64,000 nucleotides of DNA from Lewinellaceae bacterium (GTDB lineage: Bacteria > Bacteroidota > Bacteroidia > Chitinophagales > Saprospiraceae): the NCBI GenBank assembly GCA_020636275.1, contig JACJYD010000003.1, positions 248,001 to 312,000 of the forward strand. Reading direction: 5' to 3'. Of the stretch, positions 1 through 8,700 are shown one piece after another; the first letter of the stretch is position 1; each line of letters begins with the position of its first letter. A model generated the notes under the pieces. It was given only the letters and a program-made list of their open reading frames with translations. It ran no database searches and had not been told where the DNA came from. Position numbers and translations under genes: made by a program.

Positions 1-216
1 TTTGTCCCGCTGTTGGAACGATGTTCCCTGACCAAACGGGAAATACAGATCCTGCGGCTGATTGCCGAATCGCAAAGCAATAAGGAGATCGCCTCTAATC
101 TGTTTATCAGCGAACAAACCGTAGGCGTGCACCGGAAGAACCTCATGCGGAAACTCGGCGCTACGAACAAGGCCAGTCTCATTCGGGCCGCTTATGAGTT
201 TCAGCTTCTGGAATGA
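1..216 (+). CDS. LuxR-type (GerE) DNA-binding regulator, C-terminal part
   Basis: The reading frame is open from base 1, so the gene starts upstream of the window and only the last 71 residues are seen. They form a complete LuxR/GerE helix-turn-helix: LTKREIQIL near the start, then SNKEIASNLFISEQTV as the scaffold and recognition helices, then VHRKNLMRKLGA. In this family the domain sits at the C-terminus of NarL-type response regulators or of stand-alone regulators; the missing N-terminus decides which. It ends 36 bases before a perfect palindrome (253-270) that recurs at two cassette promoters further on, which makes this regulator a candidate for the protein that binds there. That link is inference from position and symmetry only. 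Confidence 0.85.
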   Translation, partial: FVPLLERCSLTKREIQILRLIAESQSNKEIASNLFISEQTVGVHRKNLMRKLGATNKASLIRAAYEFQLLE

Positions 217-651
217 CCGGATCCAGGCGATCCGCCTTAAAAATGAAACAAAATACCCTTTAGTGGGTATGCACCTGAGCCAAATTGACGATAACTTTGT
301 GCCGGAAATAAAGAGAAGCCGGTCTTAAAACAAAAAAAGCCACTGGCGTGACAATTATTTCCAGTCAGAGGTGTTTGAATTGCCCTCAGAAGTTTTTACT
401 TTTGTCGGCGAGTGAAGTGAAATCCCATGAACGCAACGATTTAGCCTTTCGAATCCTGACGCTTTCACTCATCTTCCCAGATGCGCAGGATCGATCCGCT
501 CCACACCCGCTGCTGTCAGGTGGATTATCTCTTCGACTAATTATATTTTTTTGCATTTTTTCAAAAATCGTGCCATTTGTCCGATTTTTTGATGAAGTAT
601 ACTGAATTAGTTATAATCTCATCATCACAAACCATTCACAACTGTAATTCC
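217..651 (+). other. Intergenic leader of the first surface-protein gene
   Basis: This 435-base stretch holds no convincing gene. An open frame at 348-605 has no family resemblance and overlaps the promoter region. It contains the palindrome and -7 box described at 253-299, a second possible -7 box TACTTTTG at 397-404, and a long AT-rich leader up to the start at 652. Unlike the cassettes downstream, I see no clear intrinsic terminator hairpin in it. Confidence 0.6.
253..299 (+). promoter_or_regulatory. Class I promoter: ATACCC-N6-GGGTAT palindrome plus -7 box
   Basis: A perfect inverted repeat ATACCCTTTAGTGGGTAT lies at 253-270 and a Bacteroidota -7 box TAACTTTG at 292-299, with exactly 21 bases between them. 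The same arrangement with the same 21-base gap occurs at 12305-12351 and 19280-19326. The position just upstream of the -33 region suits an activator site. The binding protein is unknown; the LuxR-type regulator next door is a candidate. Confidence 0.65.
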
Positions 652-3600
652 ATGGAAAAAACGAATTTTACTCACCTCCGTCAACTGGTATGGCTGGCTC
701 TGCCGATCGCAATGATCTTCCTGTTCGCAGGAAATGCTATGGCGCAAACGATGGTCTGTAACGACAACGTTCAGGTATCGGTAGACCCCACACCCGACGG
801 AACCTGCACCGTCGATCTGACCGCAGATATGATCCTGGAAGGGCCCATTCCTTCGGGAGACATCCTGCTCCAGGTCATGAGCGGTGTCAACGTGCTGTAC
901 TCCGGTCTCAACGTCGTGAGCTTCAGCGGTAGTTCCCACCTGGGGCAAACCCTGGTCGTCAAAGCGACGCATGTTAACAGCGGCAACAAGTGCTGGGGCT
1001 CGATCACGATCGAAGATAAGGCATCGCCGGTCTGCTATGGGGACGAAATTACCATCCCCTGTACGCAGGACTACAACAACGTCCCTTACCCGGACGCTGC
1101 CGACAACTGCGACCTGAGCCCGGATGTAGAACTGGCCAACCAATCGATCAATACGTCCAACCAGTGCTCCCCCAACGGAGGTTATGTGCTGGTCACCCGT
1201 ACTTTCCTGGCCATCGATGCCAGCGGAAACCAGTCGGCTCCCTGCGTTCAGTACATTACGATCGAACGCCCGGATTATGTCGACTTCCCCAATGACATTA
1301 CCTGGGAGTGCACTCAGTACGCTTCCTATTCCAATATTACGGCCGCTACGGCACTGCATCCCACGGTTAAAGCCCTGGAATCCGGCACCAACGTGATCGA
1401 CGCTACCGGGATCACCAACTCCGGCGTTCTGAGCAATACCGGCTCGGGCATTCCCGACGGTATCATCGGCCAATATTGCAACTATCAATATACCCACGCC
1501 GATCAGACCCTTCCTACCTGCGGCACGGCTTTCAAGATCGTGCGCACCTGGACGGTCCTCGACTGGTGTACCGGTCAGGTTATCACCAGCAACCCGCTGG
1601 GTGAAGACAATATCCAGATCGTAAAAGTGGCCGACCACGTGGCGCCCACGATCGTTCGCGCTCCGTTCACCGTCAGCGCCAATATCCCGGGTCAGGGCAC
1701 CCTGCCCTGTAAGTCGCAAGGGTACCTGCAACCGGCTACGGTTACGGATGCCTGCAACGGCTGGACCATTCGCATTTTTACGCCGGTGGGCGAAGCCAAC
1801 TACCTCAACGGGGTTAACGGCGCCAACGGCGGCTTCATCCCGGCTCCGGGCCTTGGTCTGGGAACCTTCCAGATCCTCTACCAGGCGATCGACGATTGCA
1901 ACAACGTCGCTGAATTGTACGTATCCGTTCAAGTGATCGACGATATCGCTCCGACGGCTATTTGCGACGAGATCACCGATGTGAACCTCTCCTCCGATGG
2001 AAAAGCAGTCGTGAACGCCTTTACTTTCGACGACGGCTCGTATGACAACTGCTGCATGGACAAGTTTGAAGTGCGCCGGATGGATGGCGACTGCAACGGC
2101 AACTACGACGACTTCGGTCCGACCGTTACCTTCTGCTGCAGCGATATTCCCGCCAACCCCATCAATGTGGTCTTCCGCGCGATCGACTGCTTCGGCAACC
2201 ACAACGATTGCATGGTTACGGTAAATGTAAACGACAAACTGCCGCCCTCCACGCTGACCTGTCCGCAAGCCCAGACCATCACCTGCGACACCTACCTGCA
2301 GAACTACGCTGCCGATGTCGAACAGGGCAACTACGATGTGCTGAACGTTTTCGGCCTGCCGACCTTCTACGACAATTGCGAATTCAACCTCGTTCATGAA
2401 GTAACCGTCAACCTCAATAACTGCACCGAAGGCCAGATCATCCGCAAGTGGACGGCCAGCGATCAGAACGGCCAGGCCGTCTGTACCCAGGTCATCAGCG
2501 TAACCCACGTGTCCAACTGGGTGGTTGAATTCCCGGCCGACTTTACCGGTCAGTGCACCAACGGTCAGCTCCCGGATACCGGCGAACCGCAGATCTTCCA
2601 CGATGAATGCGAACTGGTCGGCGTATCGCACAGCGACCAGGTATTCACTGTCGTACCGGACGCTTGCTACAAGATCGTCCGCACCTGGTCGGTGATCAAC
2701 TGGTGCATCTACGACGACTTCGGCTATAACGCCTACAGCGAAGCCGGCAAAGCCGAATGCAACCTGAACGTCGACTGGGACGGCGACGGCGACAAAGATT
2801 GCCGCACCTTCCGCGACGGGTATAACTCGACCGGCAGCCCGGGTACGCCCGATGGCTACATCACCTACAAGCAAACCATCAAGGTTATCGATAACGAAGC
2901 ACCCGATTTTACGATCCCGGCCATCGACGGCTGCATCATCTCTACGGGCTGCTCCAAGACCCTGACCCTGCCCTTCCCCGATATTAGCGACGATTGTTCC
3001 CTGAACTTCGATGTGGATATCAGCGGCGATTTCGGCAACTTCAACAACATCACCGGCAGTGTGAACGTCCCGAACGTTGAACCGGGCGATTACGATGTGA
3101 CTTATTCCGTGACCGACAATTGCGGCAATACGGGGTATGAAACGGTTACCATCACGGTAGAAGACTGTAAGAAACCGACCCCCCTGTGCGATAACGGCCT
3201 CGTGGTCGAGATCATGCAAACCGGTATGGTCGAAGTATTCGCCGAAGCTTTTGACGAAGGTTCTTACGACAACTGCGGCCCGATCGTGGCTTTCAGCTTC
3301 TCTCCGGACGTGAACGATGACAGCATCATCTTCACCTGCGACGACCTCGGCCAGCAGCCGGTTGAAGTTTGGGTGACCGATGTGAACGGCCTCCAGGATT
3401 ACTGCGAAACCTTCCTGGTGGTTCAGGATAACATGAACTTCTGTAACTCGGCCAACGGCCCGACCATCGCCGGCGCCATCGCCAATGAAGAAGAAGAAGG
3501 CGTGGCAGGCGTGACGGTTGAGCTGAGCGGCAACGGCATGAATACGGTGCTGACCGGTTCGAACGGATCCTATTCCTTCGCCAGCATCCCCGCAGGCGGC

Positions 3601-4671
3601 GACTACACCGTAACGCCGGCCTTCGATGAAAACCACGGTAATGGCGTGACGACCTGGGACCTCGTGCTCATCACCCGTCACATCCTGGGCATTCAGCCGC
3701 TGAATTCCCCGTACAAGATCATCGCCGCTGATGCCAACCGCTCCAACTCCGTTACCACGGCCGATATGGTGGAGATCCGTAAGATCATCCTGCAACTGAT
3801 CCAGGAATTTCCGAATAATACGTCCTGGCGCTTTGTCGACAAAGACTTCATTTTCCCGAACCCGTCAAATCCGTTCAGCAGTGGATTCCCCGAGGTGATC
3901 AGCTTCAACAACCTGAATGTCGATCAACTCTACGCCGATTTCGTTGCGGTGAAAGTGGGTGATGTCAACGGTTCGGCAGCGACCAGCGTTACGGGCGACT
4001 CCCAGGATCGCACCCTGTCGGGCACCCTCGTGCTCCAGGCAGAAGATCGCGAAGTGGAAGCCGGTGATGTCTTCACGGTATCCTTTACGGCAGAAGACCT
4101 CGACGTGCTGGGCTACCAGTTTACGCTCAACTTCAATACCGACGTGCTGCAACTGGTCGACCTCGTTCCGGGCCAGGGCAACCCCGAAAACTTCGGCCTG
4201 CACCTGCTGGATGAAGGCGCGATCACGACCAGTTGGAACGGCGAAATGAATCCGGGCGACCTCTTCAGCCTGGTATTCAAGGCCAACAGCCGCGCTACGC
4301 TGAGCGATCTGCTGAGCATCAATTCCCGCTTCACCAAAGCGGAGGCATACGATCTCGACGGTCGCGCCATGGACATCAACCTGTCGTTCAGCGGCAAGTT
4401 GGTCGCCGACCAATTCGAATTGTACCAAAACGTACCGAACCCCTTCAGTGGTAAAACTGTGATCGGCTTTAACCTGCCGGAAGCAGGCATCGCTACCCTG
4501 AAGGTCGTCGATATGTCCGGCAAAGTATTGAAACTGTTCCGCGGAGAATACGCCAAAGGCTACAACCAGGTAGTTCTGCAGGCCAATGACCTTCCGGGCT
4601 CAGGCGTTCTGTACTACTCGCTGGAAACCGCCGGATTTACGGCCACCAAGAAAATGGTGATCGTTAAATAA
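652..4671 (+). CDS. Giant secreted surface protein: HYR-like modules, dockerin-like pair, cohesin-like module, T9SS type A sorting domain
   Basis: 1339 residues. The start at 652 (MEKTNF) is preferred over an in-frame 577 because it directly opens a signal peptide ending AMAQ at about residue 32. Residues 33 to about 930 are Cys-rich HYR/Ig-like modules with repeated DNC, TVxDxxPP and KIVRTW motifs. A CnaB-like strand region leads into two dockerin-like repeats, DENHGNGVTTWD (about 992-1003) and DANRSNSVTTAD (about 1027-1038), each followed by an I/L-rich helix. A cohesin-like beta module follows (about 1120-1250), then the type A sorting domain from YQNVPNPF (about 1257) to the end. The second half aligns closely with the body of the five cassette giants downstream, but the gene lacks their heads and has no small partner gene. 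It is probably an adhesin or matrix protein; its ligand cannot be read from sequence. Confidence 0.9.
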   Translation: MEKTNFTHLRQLVWLALPIAMIFLFAGNAMAQTMVCNDNVQVSVDPTPDGTCTVDLTADMILEGPIPSGDILLQVMSGVNVLYSGLNVVSFSGSSHLGQTLVVKATHVNSGNKCWGSITIEDKASPVCYGDEITIPCTQDYNNVPYPDAADNCDLSPDVELANQSINTSNQCSPNGGYVLVTRTFLAIDASGNQSAPCVQYITIERPDYVDFPNDITWECTQYASYSNITAATALHPTVKALESGTNVIDATGITNSGVLSNTGSGIPDGIIGQYCNYQYTHADQTLPTCGTAFKIVRTWTVLDWCTGQVITSNPLGEDNIQIVKVADHVAPTIVRAPFTVSANIPGQGTLPCKSQGYLQPATVTDACNGWTIRIFTPVGEANYLNGVNGANGGFIPAPGLGLGTFQILYQAIDDCNNVAELYVSVQVIDDIAPTAICDEITDVNLSSDGKAVVNAFTFDDGSYDNCCMDKFEVRRMDGDCNGNYDDFGPTVTFCCSDIPANPINVVFRAIDCFGNHNDCMVTVNVNDKLPPSTLTCPQAQTITCDTYLQNYAADVEQGNYDVLNVFGLPTFYDNCEFNLVHEVTVNLNNCTEGQIIRKWTASDQNGQAVCTQVISVTHVSNWVVEFPADFTGQCTNGQLPDTGEPQIFHDECELVGVSHSDQVFTVVPDACYKIVRTWSVINWCIYDDFGYNAYSEAGKAECNLNVDWDGDGDKDCRTFRDGYNSTGSPGTPDGYITYKQTIKVIDNEAPDFTIPAIDGCIISTGCSKTLTLPFPDISDDCSLNFDVDISGDFGNFNNITGSVNVPNVEPGDYDVTYSVTDNCGNTGYETVTITVEDCKKPTPLCDNGLVVEIMQTGMVEVFAEAFDEGSYDNCGPIVAFSFSPDVNDDSIIFTCDDLGQQPVEVWVTDVNGLQDYCETFLVVQDNMNFCNSANGPTIAGAIANEEEEGVAGVTVELSGNGMNTVLTGSNGSYSFASIPAGGDYTVTPAFDENHGNGVTTWDLVLITRHILGIQPLNSPYKIIAADANRSNSVTTADMVEIRKIILQLIQEFPNNTSWRFVDKDFIFPNPSNPFSSGFPEVISFNNLNVDQLYADFVAVKVGDVNGSAATSVTGDSQDRTLSGTLVLQAEDREVEAGDVFTVSFTAEDLDVLGYQFTLNFNTDVLQLVDLVPGQGNPENFGLHLLDEGAITTSWNGEMNPGDLFSLVFKANSRATLSDLLSINSRFTKAEAYDLDGRAMDINLSFSGKLVADQFELYQNVPNPFSGKTVIGFNLPEAGIATLKVVDMSGKVLKLFRGEYAKGYNQVVLQANDLPGSGVLYYSLETAGFTATKKMVIVK

Positions 4672-4680
4672 AAGGCCATA

Positions 4681-4728
4681 AAGTAGACTTCTTCTTTCCT
4701 TTGGGGAGAAGAAGTCTACTTTTTTTTT
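4681..4728 (+). terminator. Intrinsic terminator after the first surface-protein gene
   Basis: Stem AAGTAGACTTCTTCT (4681-4695) pairs with 4707-4721 and is followed by a run of T to 4728. It separates the surface-protein gene from the single-cohesin gene. Confidence 0.9.
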
Positions 4729-4736
4729 CATATTTG

Positions 4737-4744
4737 TATTTTTG
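4737..4744 (+). promoter_or_regulatory. Possible -7 box for the single-cohesin gene
   Basis: TATTTTTG matches the Bacteroidota TAnnTTTG consensus and lies just after the preceding terminator and about 130 bases before the start at 4873. No palindrome accompanies it. Confidence 0.35.
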
Positions 4745-4872
4745 CGCCTATCGCGCACGCCTATGGACTAGCATTCAAATCGCCTCGCAGAAGGCGGGGA
4801 CCGATCTGAATAATTTATTTTAGTTTTGAATTGGACATCTACTACATTACCATTTTGTCTCAAAAACCTGCC

Positions 4873-5676
4873 ATGAGAAAGCTCACATCCCTCCAGAGCT
4901 GGGTTCTCGTTGTGCTGCTCTGGAGCAGTATCGCCTCCTCTTCCAATGGTCAAGTGACCTTGTACTCCCCCCATATCGTTGCCGATCACGACCAGACCGT
5001 TGGCGTTGATATCAAAGTAGCGGACTTCGATAATATGGTCGCCGCTCAATTTACCATTGAATACGACTCCCTGGTCCTGGATTTCAACAGCGTTGGAAAT
5101 TTTGGAATTTTCAATATATCGAATCAGAATATCGGCATTCCTTTGGGGCCGTTCCCCACGCCGAAAGGGATTATAACGTTTGCCTGGATCGCCGATAACC
5201 TCATCACCGGCCAGTCGATGGCAGACAGCAGCGTGTTGTTTACCGCCACGTTTAAAGTGATCGGCTCTTCCGGCCAGACCAGCCCCATCCATTTTTCGGA
5301 TTCCTGGACCGACCTCGAATTCGGCGATACTTCCGATGTGGCAATCCCGCATACCCTGTACGATGGATCGGTCACGGTGTCGGGCGGTACGGCGGTAGAA
5401 GAGATCGTAACGGAAGATTTTATTTTCTACCCGGTATCTCCCAACCCGGTAGCGGATGTGGCGGAGATTCGTTTTCAACTCCAACGCGCTTCGCAAACGA
5501 CCTTGAGTATTTATGATATTTCTGGAAACAGAATATACCAGGAGGCAAAATTCTATAGCAGTGGGTTACATGCCCTTACCCTTCCCAGGGATGTTTTCCC
5601 TGTCACAGGCGCCTATTTTGCCCATCTTTCCACCGGAAACGCACAAGCGGTACAAAAACTGATTGTAGCGCAGTGA
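4873..5676 (+). CDS. Secreted single-cohesin protein with T9SS type A sorting domain
   Basis: 267 residues from ATG 4873 (MRKLTS), which opens a signal peptide ending near SSNGQ; an in-frame ATG-less upstream extension to 4831 would spoil the signal. Residues about 26-175 form a cohesin-like module: VDIKVADFDNMVAAQFTIEYD, a central IxFAWIAD strand, then VLFTATFKVIG. This is the usual cohesin order of strands. The C-terminal 80 residues (FYPVSPNPVADVAEIRF to the end) are a type A sorting domain for T9SS export and cell-surface attachment. In cellulosome-type systems a lone cohesin on an anchored protein holds a dockerin-bearing partner. Here the giant proteins of the window carry dockerin-like repeats and are the obvious candidate partners; this is inference. 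Confidence 0.85.
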   Translation: MRKLTSLQSWVLVVLLWSSIASSSNGQVTLYSPHIVADHDQTVGVDIKVADFDNMVAAQFTIEYDSLVLDFNSVGNFGIFNISNQNIGIPLGPFPTPKGIITFAWIADNLITGQSMADSSVLFTATFKVIGSSGQTSPIHFSDSWTDLEFGDTSDVAIPHTLYDGSVTVSGGTAVEEIVTEDFIFYPVSPNPVADVAEIRFQLQRASQTTLSIYDISGNRIYQEAKFYSSGLHALTLPRDVFPVTGAYFAHLSTGNAQAVQKLIVAQ

Positions 5677-5771
5677 CACAACGCTATTTTGAGAGAACTA
5701 ACGCACTGAAAAAGAACGAGAAATTTAGATTTTTTTAACCTTTTTTGTCTAACGTCCCAAATTCCGAACAT

Positions 5772-8700
5772 ATGAGAAGACTCATTACTATTGCAGTAAT
5801 AGGGGTTCTTTCCTTTGTTTCTAATGCTGCGCTCGCTCAGCAAGTGACATTTTCCCTTACCCCGGCAACGACGAATACTACACAGGGCGCCCAAGTGTGC
5901 CTGGATGTGCAAGTGAGTAATTTCACGAATATCGTCAGTTTTCAATACAGTATTAATTACGATCCGGCCGTACTGGATTTCGACATGGCCCAAAACTTTA
6001 ACCTGGCGGGCTTGACGGCTTCCAATATTGGTAATCCCGGCGGGTCTGGATCCGGGAACCTCACGATCTCCTGGCTGGCCAACGATGTGACGAATGGAGA
6101 AACCGTGCCCAACGGCACCTCCATTTTTCAGATCTGTTTTACGGCGGTTCCGCCCAACGGAACGTCCACAGTGGCCTTCTCCGGAACCCCCACTCCGATC
6201 GAGGTGACGAACTCCAGTGGGATCGTGAACCCCCTGTTCAATAATGCATCCGTGGTTGTCGGGAGTGGCGGCGGCGGTGGTGGCGGCGATCTGACCTTCA
6301 TCGCTTCCGATGAAACCGTGGCCAACGGCGCCCAGGTCTGCGTGGACGTCTCGGTCCAAAACTTCACGGATATTGTCAGCATGCAATACAGCATCAATTA
6401 CAATGCAAGTGTATTGCAATTTGATAATGCCTCCGGGTTTAACCTGCCCGGCATGACAGCCGCCAACTTTGGGAACCCTACCTCGGGGAATATAACCCTC
6501 TCCTGGCTGGCCAATGATCCGATCAACGGCCAATCGGTGGCCGACGGTACAGTGATCTTCCAGCTTTGCTTCACGGCGATCGGGGCCGGTGGTACGTCGA
6601 GCAATATCAGCTTCTCCGGAAGCCCGGTACCGGTCGAGGTGATCGATGCGAGCGGACCGGTTACTCCTGTATTCGACAACGGCTCGGTAACCGTCACCGG
6701 TGGTGGCGGCGGTGGCGGCGGTACGGATCTGACCTTCATCGCTTCGGAAGAAACGGCCGGACCAGGCGCTCAGGTCTGTGTGGATGTTTCGGTCCAAAAT
6801 TTCGACAATATTGTCAGCATGCAGTACAGCATTAATTACAATCCGAGCATCCTGCAGTTCGACAACGCTTCCGGCTTCAACCTGCCCGGCTTTACCGCGG
6901 CCAACGTTGGCAATCCCAGCGCCGGCAATATTACCATATCCTGGCTGGCCAACGACCCGATAGCCGGCCAGTCGGTGCCCGACGGCACGGTGATCTACCA
7001 GCTTTGCTTTACCGTACTGGGCTCGGCCGGCTCGATGAGCAATATAACTTTTTCGGGAACGCCCACCCCGGTGGAAGTGACCAACCCCAGCGGTATTATA
7101 ACCCCTGTTTTTGACAACGGAAAGGTGACCGTAGAAATGGTTATCGGCCCCAACGATTTTGCCCTTATTTTAGGTGACGCCAGCGTACAGTCGGGCGATA
7201 GTTTCTGCATCGACCTTTCGGTACAGAACTTTACCGACATGGTGAGCATGCAGTTTTCCATAAACTACCCTGGCAACCTCCTGTCGTATACCGGTTCGCA
7301 GGGCTTCAACTTGCCCGGCTTGAATAGTTCGAGCATCGGGAACCCGGGTGGGCCGACATCGGGTAATATCACGCTTTCCTGGTTGGCTGACGATGTGGTG
7401 ACCGGAGAAACGGTAGACGATGGGACCGTGATCGTGCAGCTGTGTTTCCAGGCCATCGGCCCCAACTGTTCGACAGCAGATGTGGTCTTTTCCGGAACCC
7501 CAACGCCTATCGAAGTTACCGATGTGAACGGGAACGTGCCCTTCAACTGGAACGGCGCTACCGTGGTGATCTGCGACGCCCAGCCCCTGGCCCTCCGCGC
7601 CAGCGATGAAGTCGTCTCGCCCGGCGGCACGGCCTGTGTGGATATCACGGCAGTCGACGGTTTCCTCAATATCACTTCGATGCAGTTCAGCATCACCTAC
7701 GATCCTTCGATCGTGGATTTCAACGGCGTGCAGGGCATTACCCTTGCGGGAATGACCTCGGGCGATGTGGGAAACCCCACGGCAGGCAAGATCACCGTTG
7801 ACTGGACCTCTCCCTCTCCAAGCGGCACTACAGTACCTGATAATACAGTCTTGTTCCAGCTTTGCTTTGATGCGATCGGCCTGAACGGCGATGTGAGCCC
7901 CATGAACTTCTCGGGCACCCCATTGGCTATTCAGATCATGAACCAGACAACCAGTGTTCCGTTCATGGGCGACGATGGCTCCGTGACCATCGACGGCACC
8001 TGCCCGCCGATCGTGATCGAAGGGGTGATCTCCAAGAGTTGCACCGGATCCGGTACGGGGGCAGTCGATATTACGGTGACGGGTGGCGATGACACGTATA
8101 CCTATAGCTGGAGCAACAACGAAACATCTGAAGATATCAACAACTTGTCGGCAGGCACCTATACCGTGACCGTGTCGAGCTGCGGAACCACGGCGTCCCA
8201 ATCCTTTACCGTGGGCTCCTTCCCGGCTATCAACGTCACGCCTACCATTGTGGATGTTGCTTGCTTCGGAGAAAGCTCGGGCGCTATTTTCCTCACCGTA
8301 CAAGGCTCCGGACCGTTCTCCTACAGCTGGTCGGGACCAGGGACGATCACCAATCCCACCTCGCAAAATATCACCGGGTTGATTGCCGGCGACTATACCG
8401 TGACCATCACCGATGGAAACAGTTGTATGAAGATATCCAATTTCCTGGTCAAGCAACCGGCATCGGCCCTGACCGCTAACCTGGTCGGTACCACGCCTGT
8501 CTCCTGTTTTGGGGAAAGCGACGGCGCTATCCAGGTATCCGCCATGGGAGGAACGCCCGGATATACCTATAACTGGACCCCGTCACTGCCTAATATTCCC
8601 AACCCGACAGGGCTGACGGCGGGCACCTACAACCTGCAGGTCGTTGATCTAAACTCCTGTACGGTATCGATCAGCAATATTCAGGTAGCCCAACCGCAGG

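Noticed and set aside
348..605. 85-codon plus-strand frame before the first surface-protein gene
   Set aside because: No recognisable domain, overlaps promoter-like sequence, and runs into the leader of the 652 gene.
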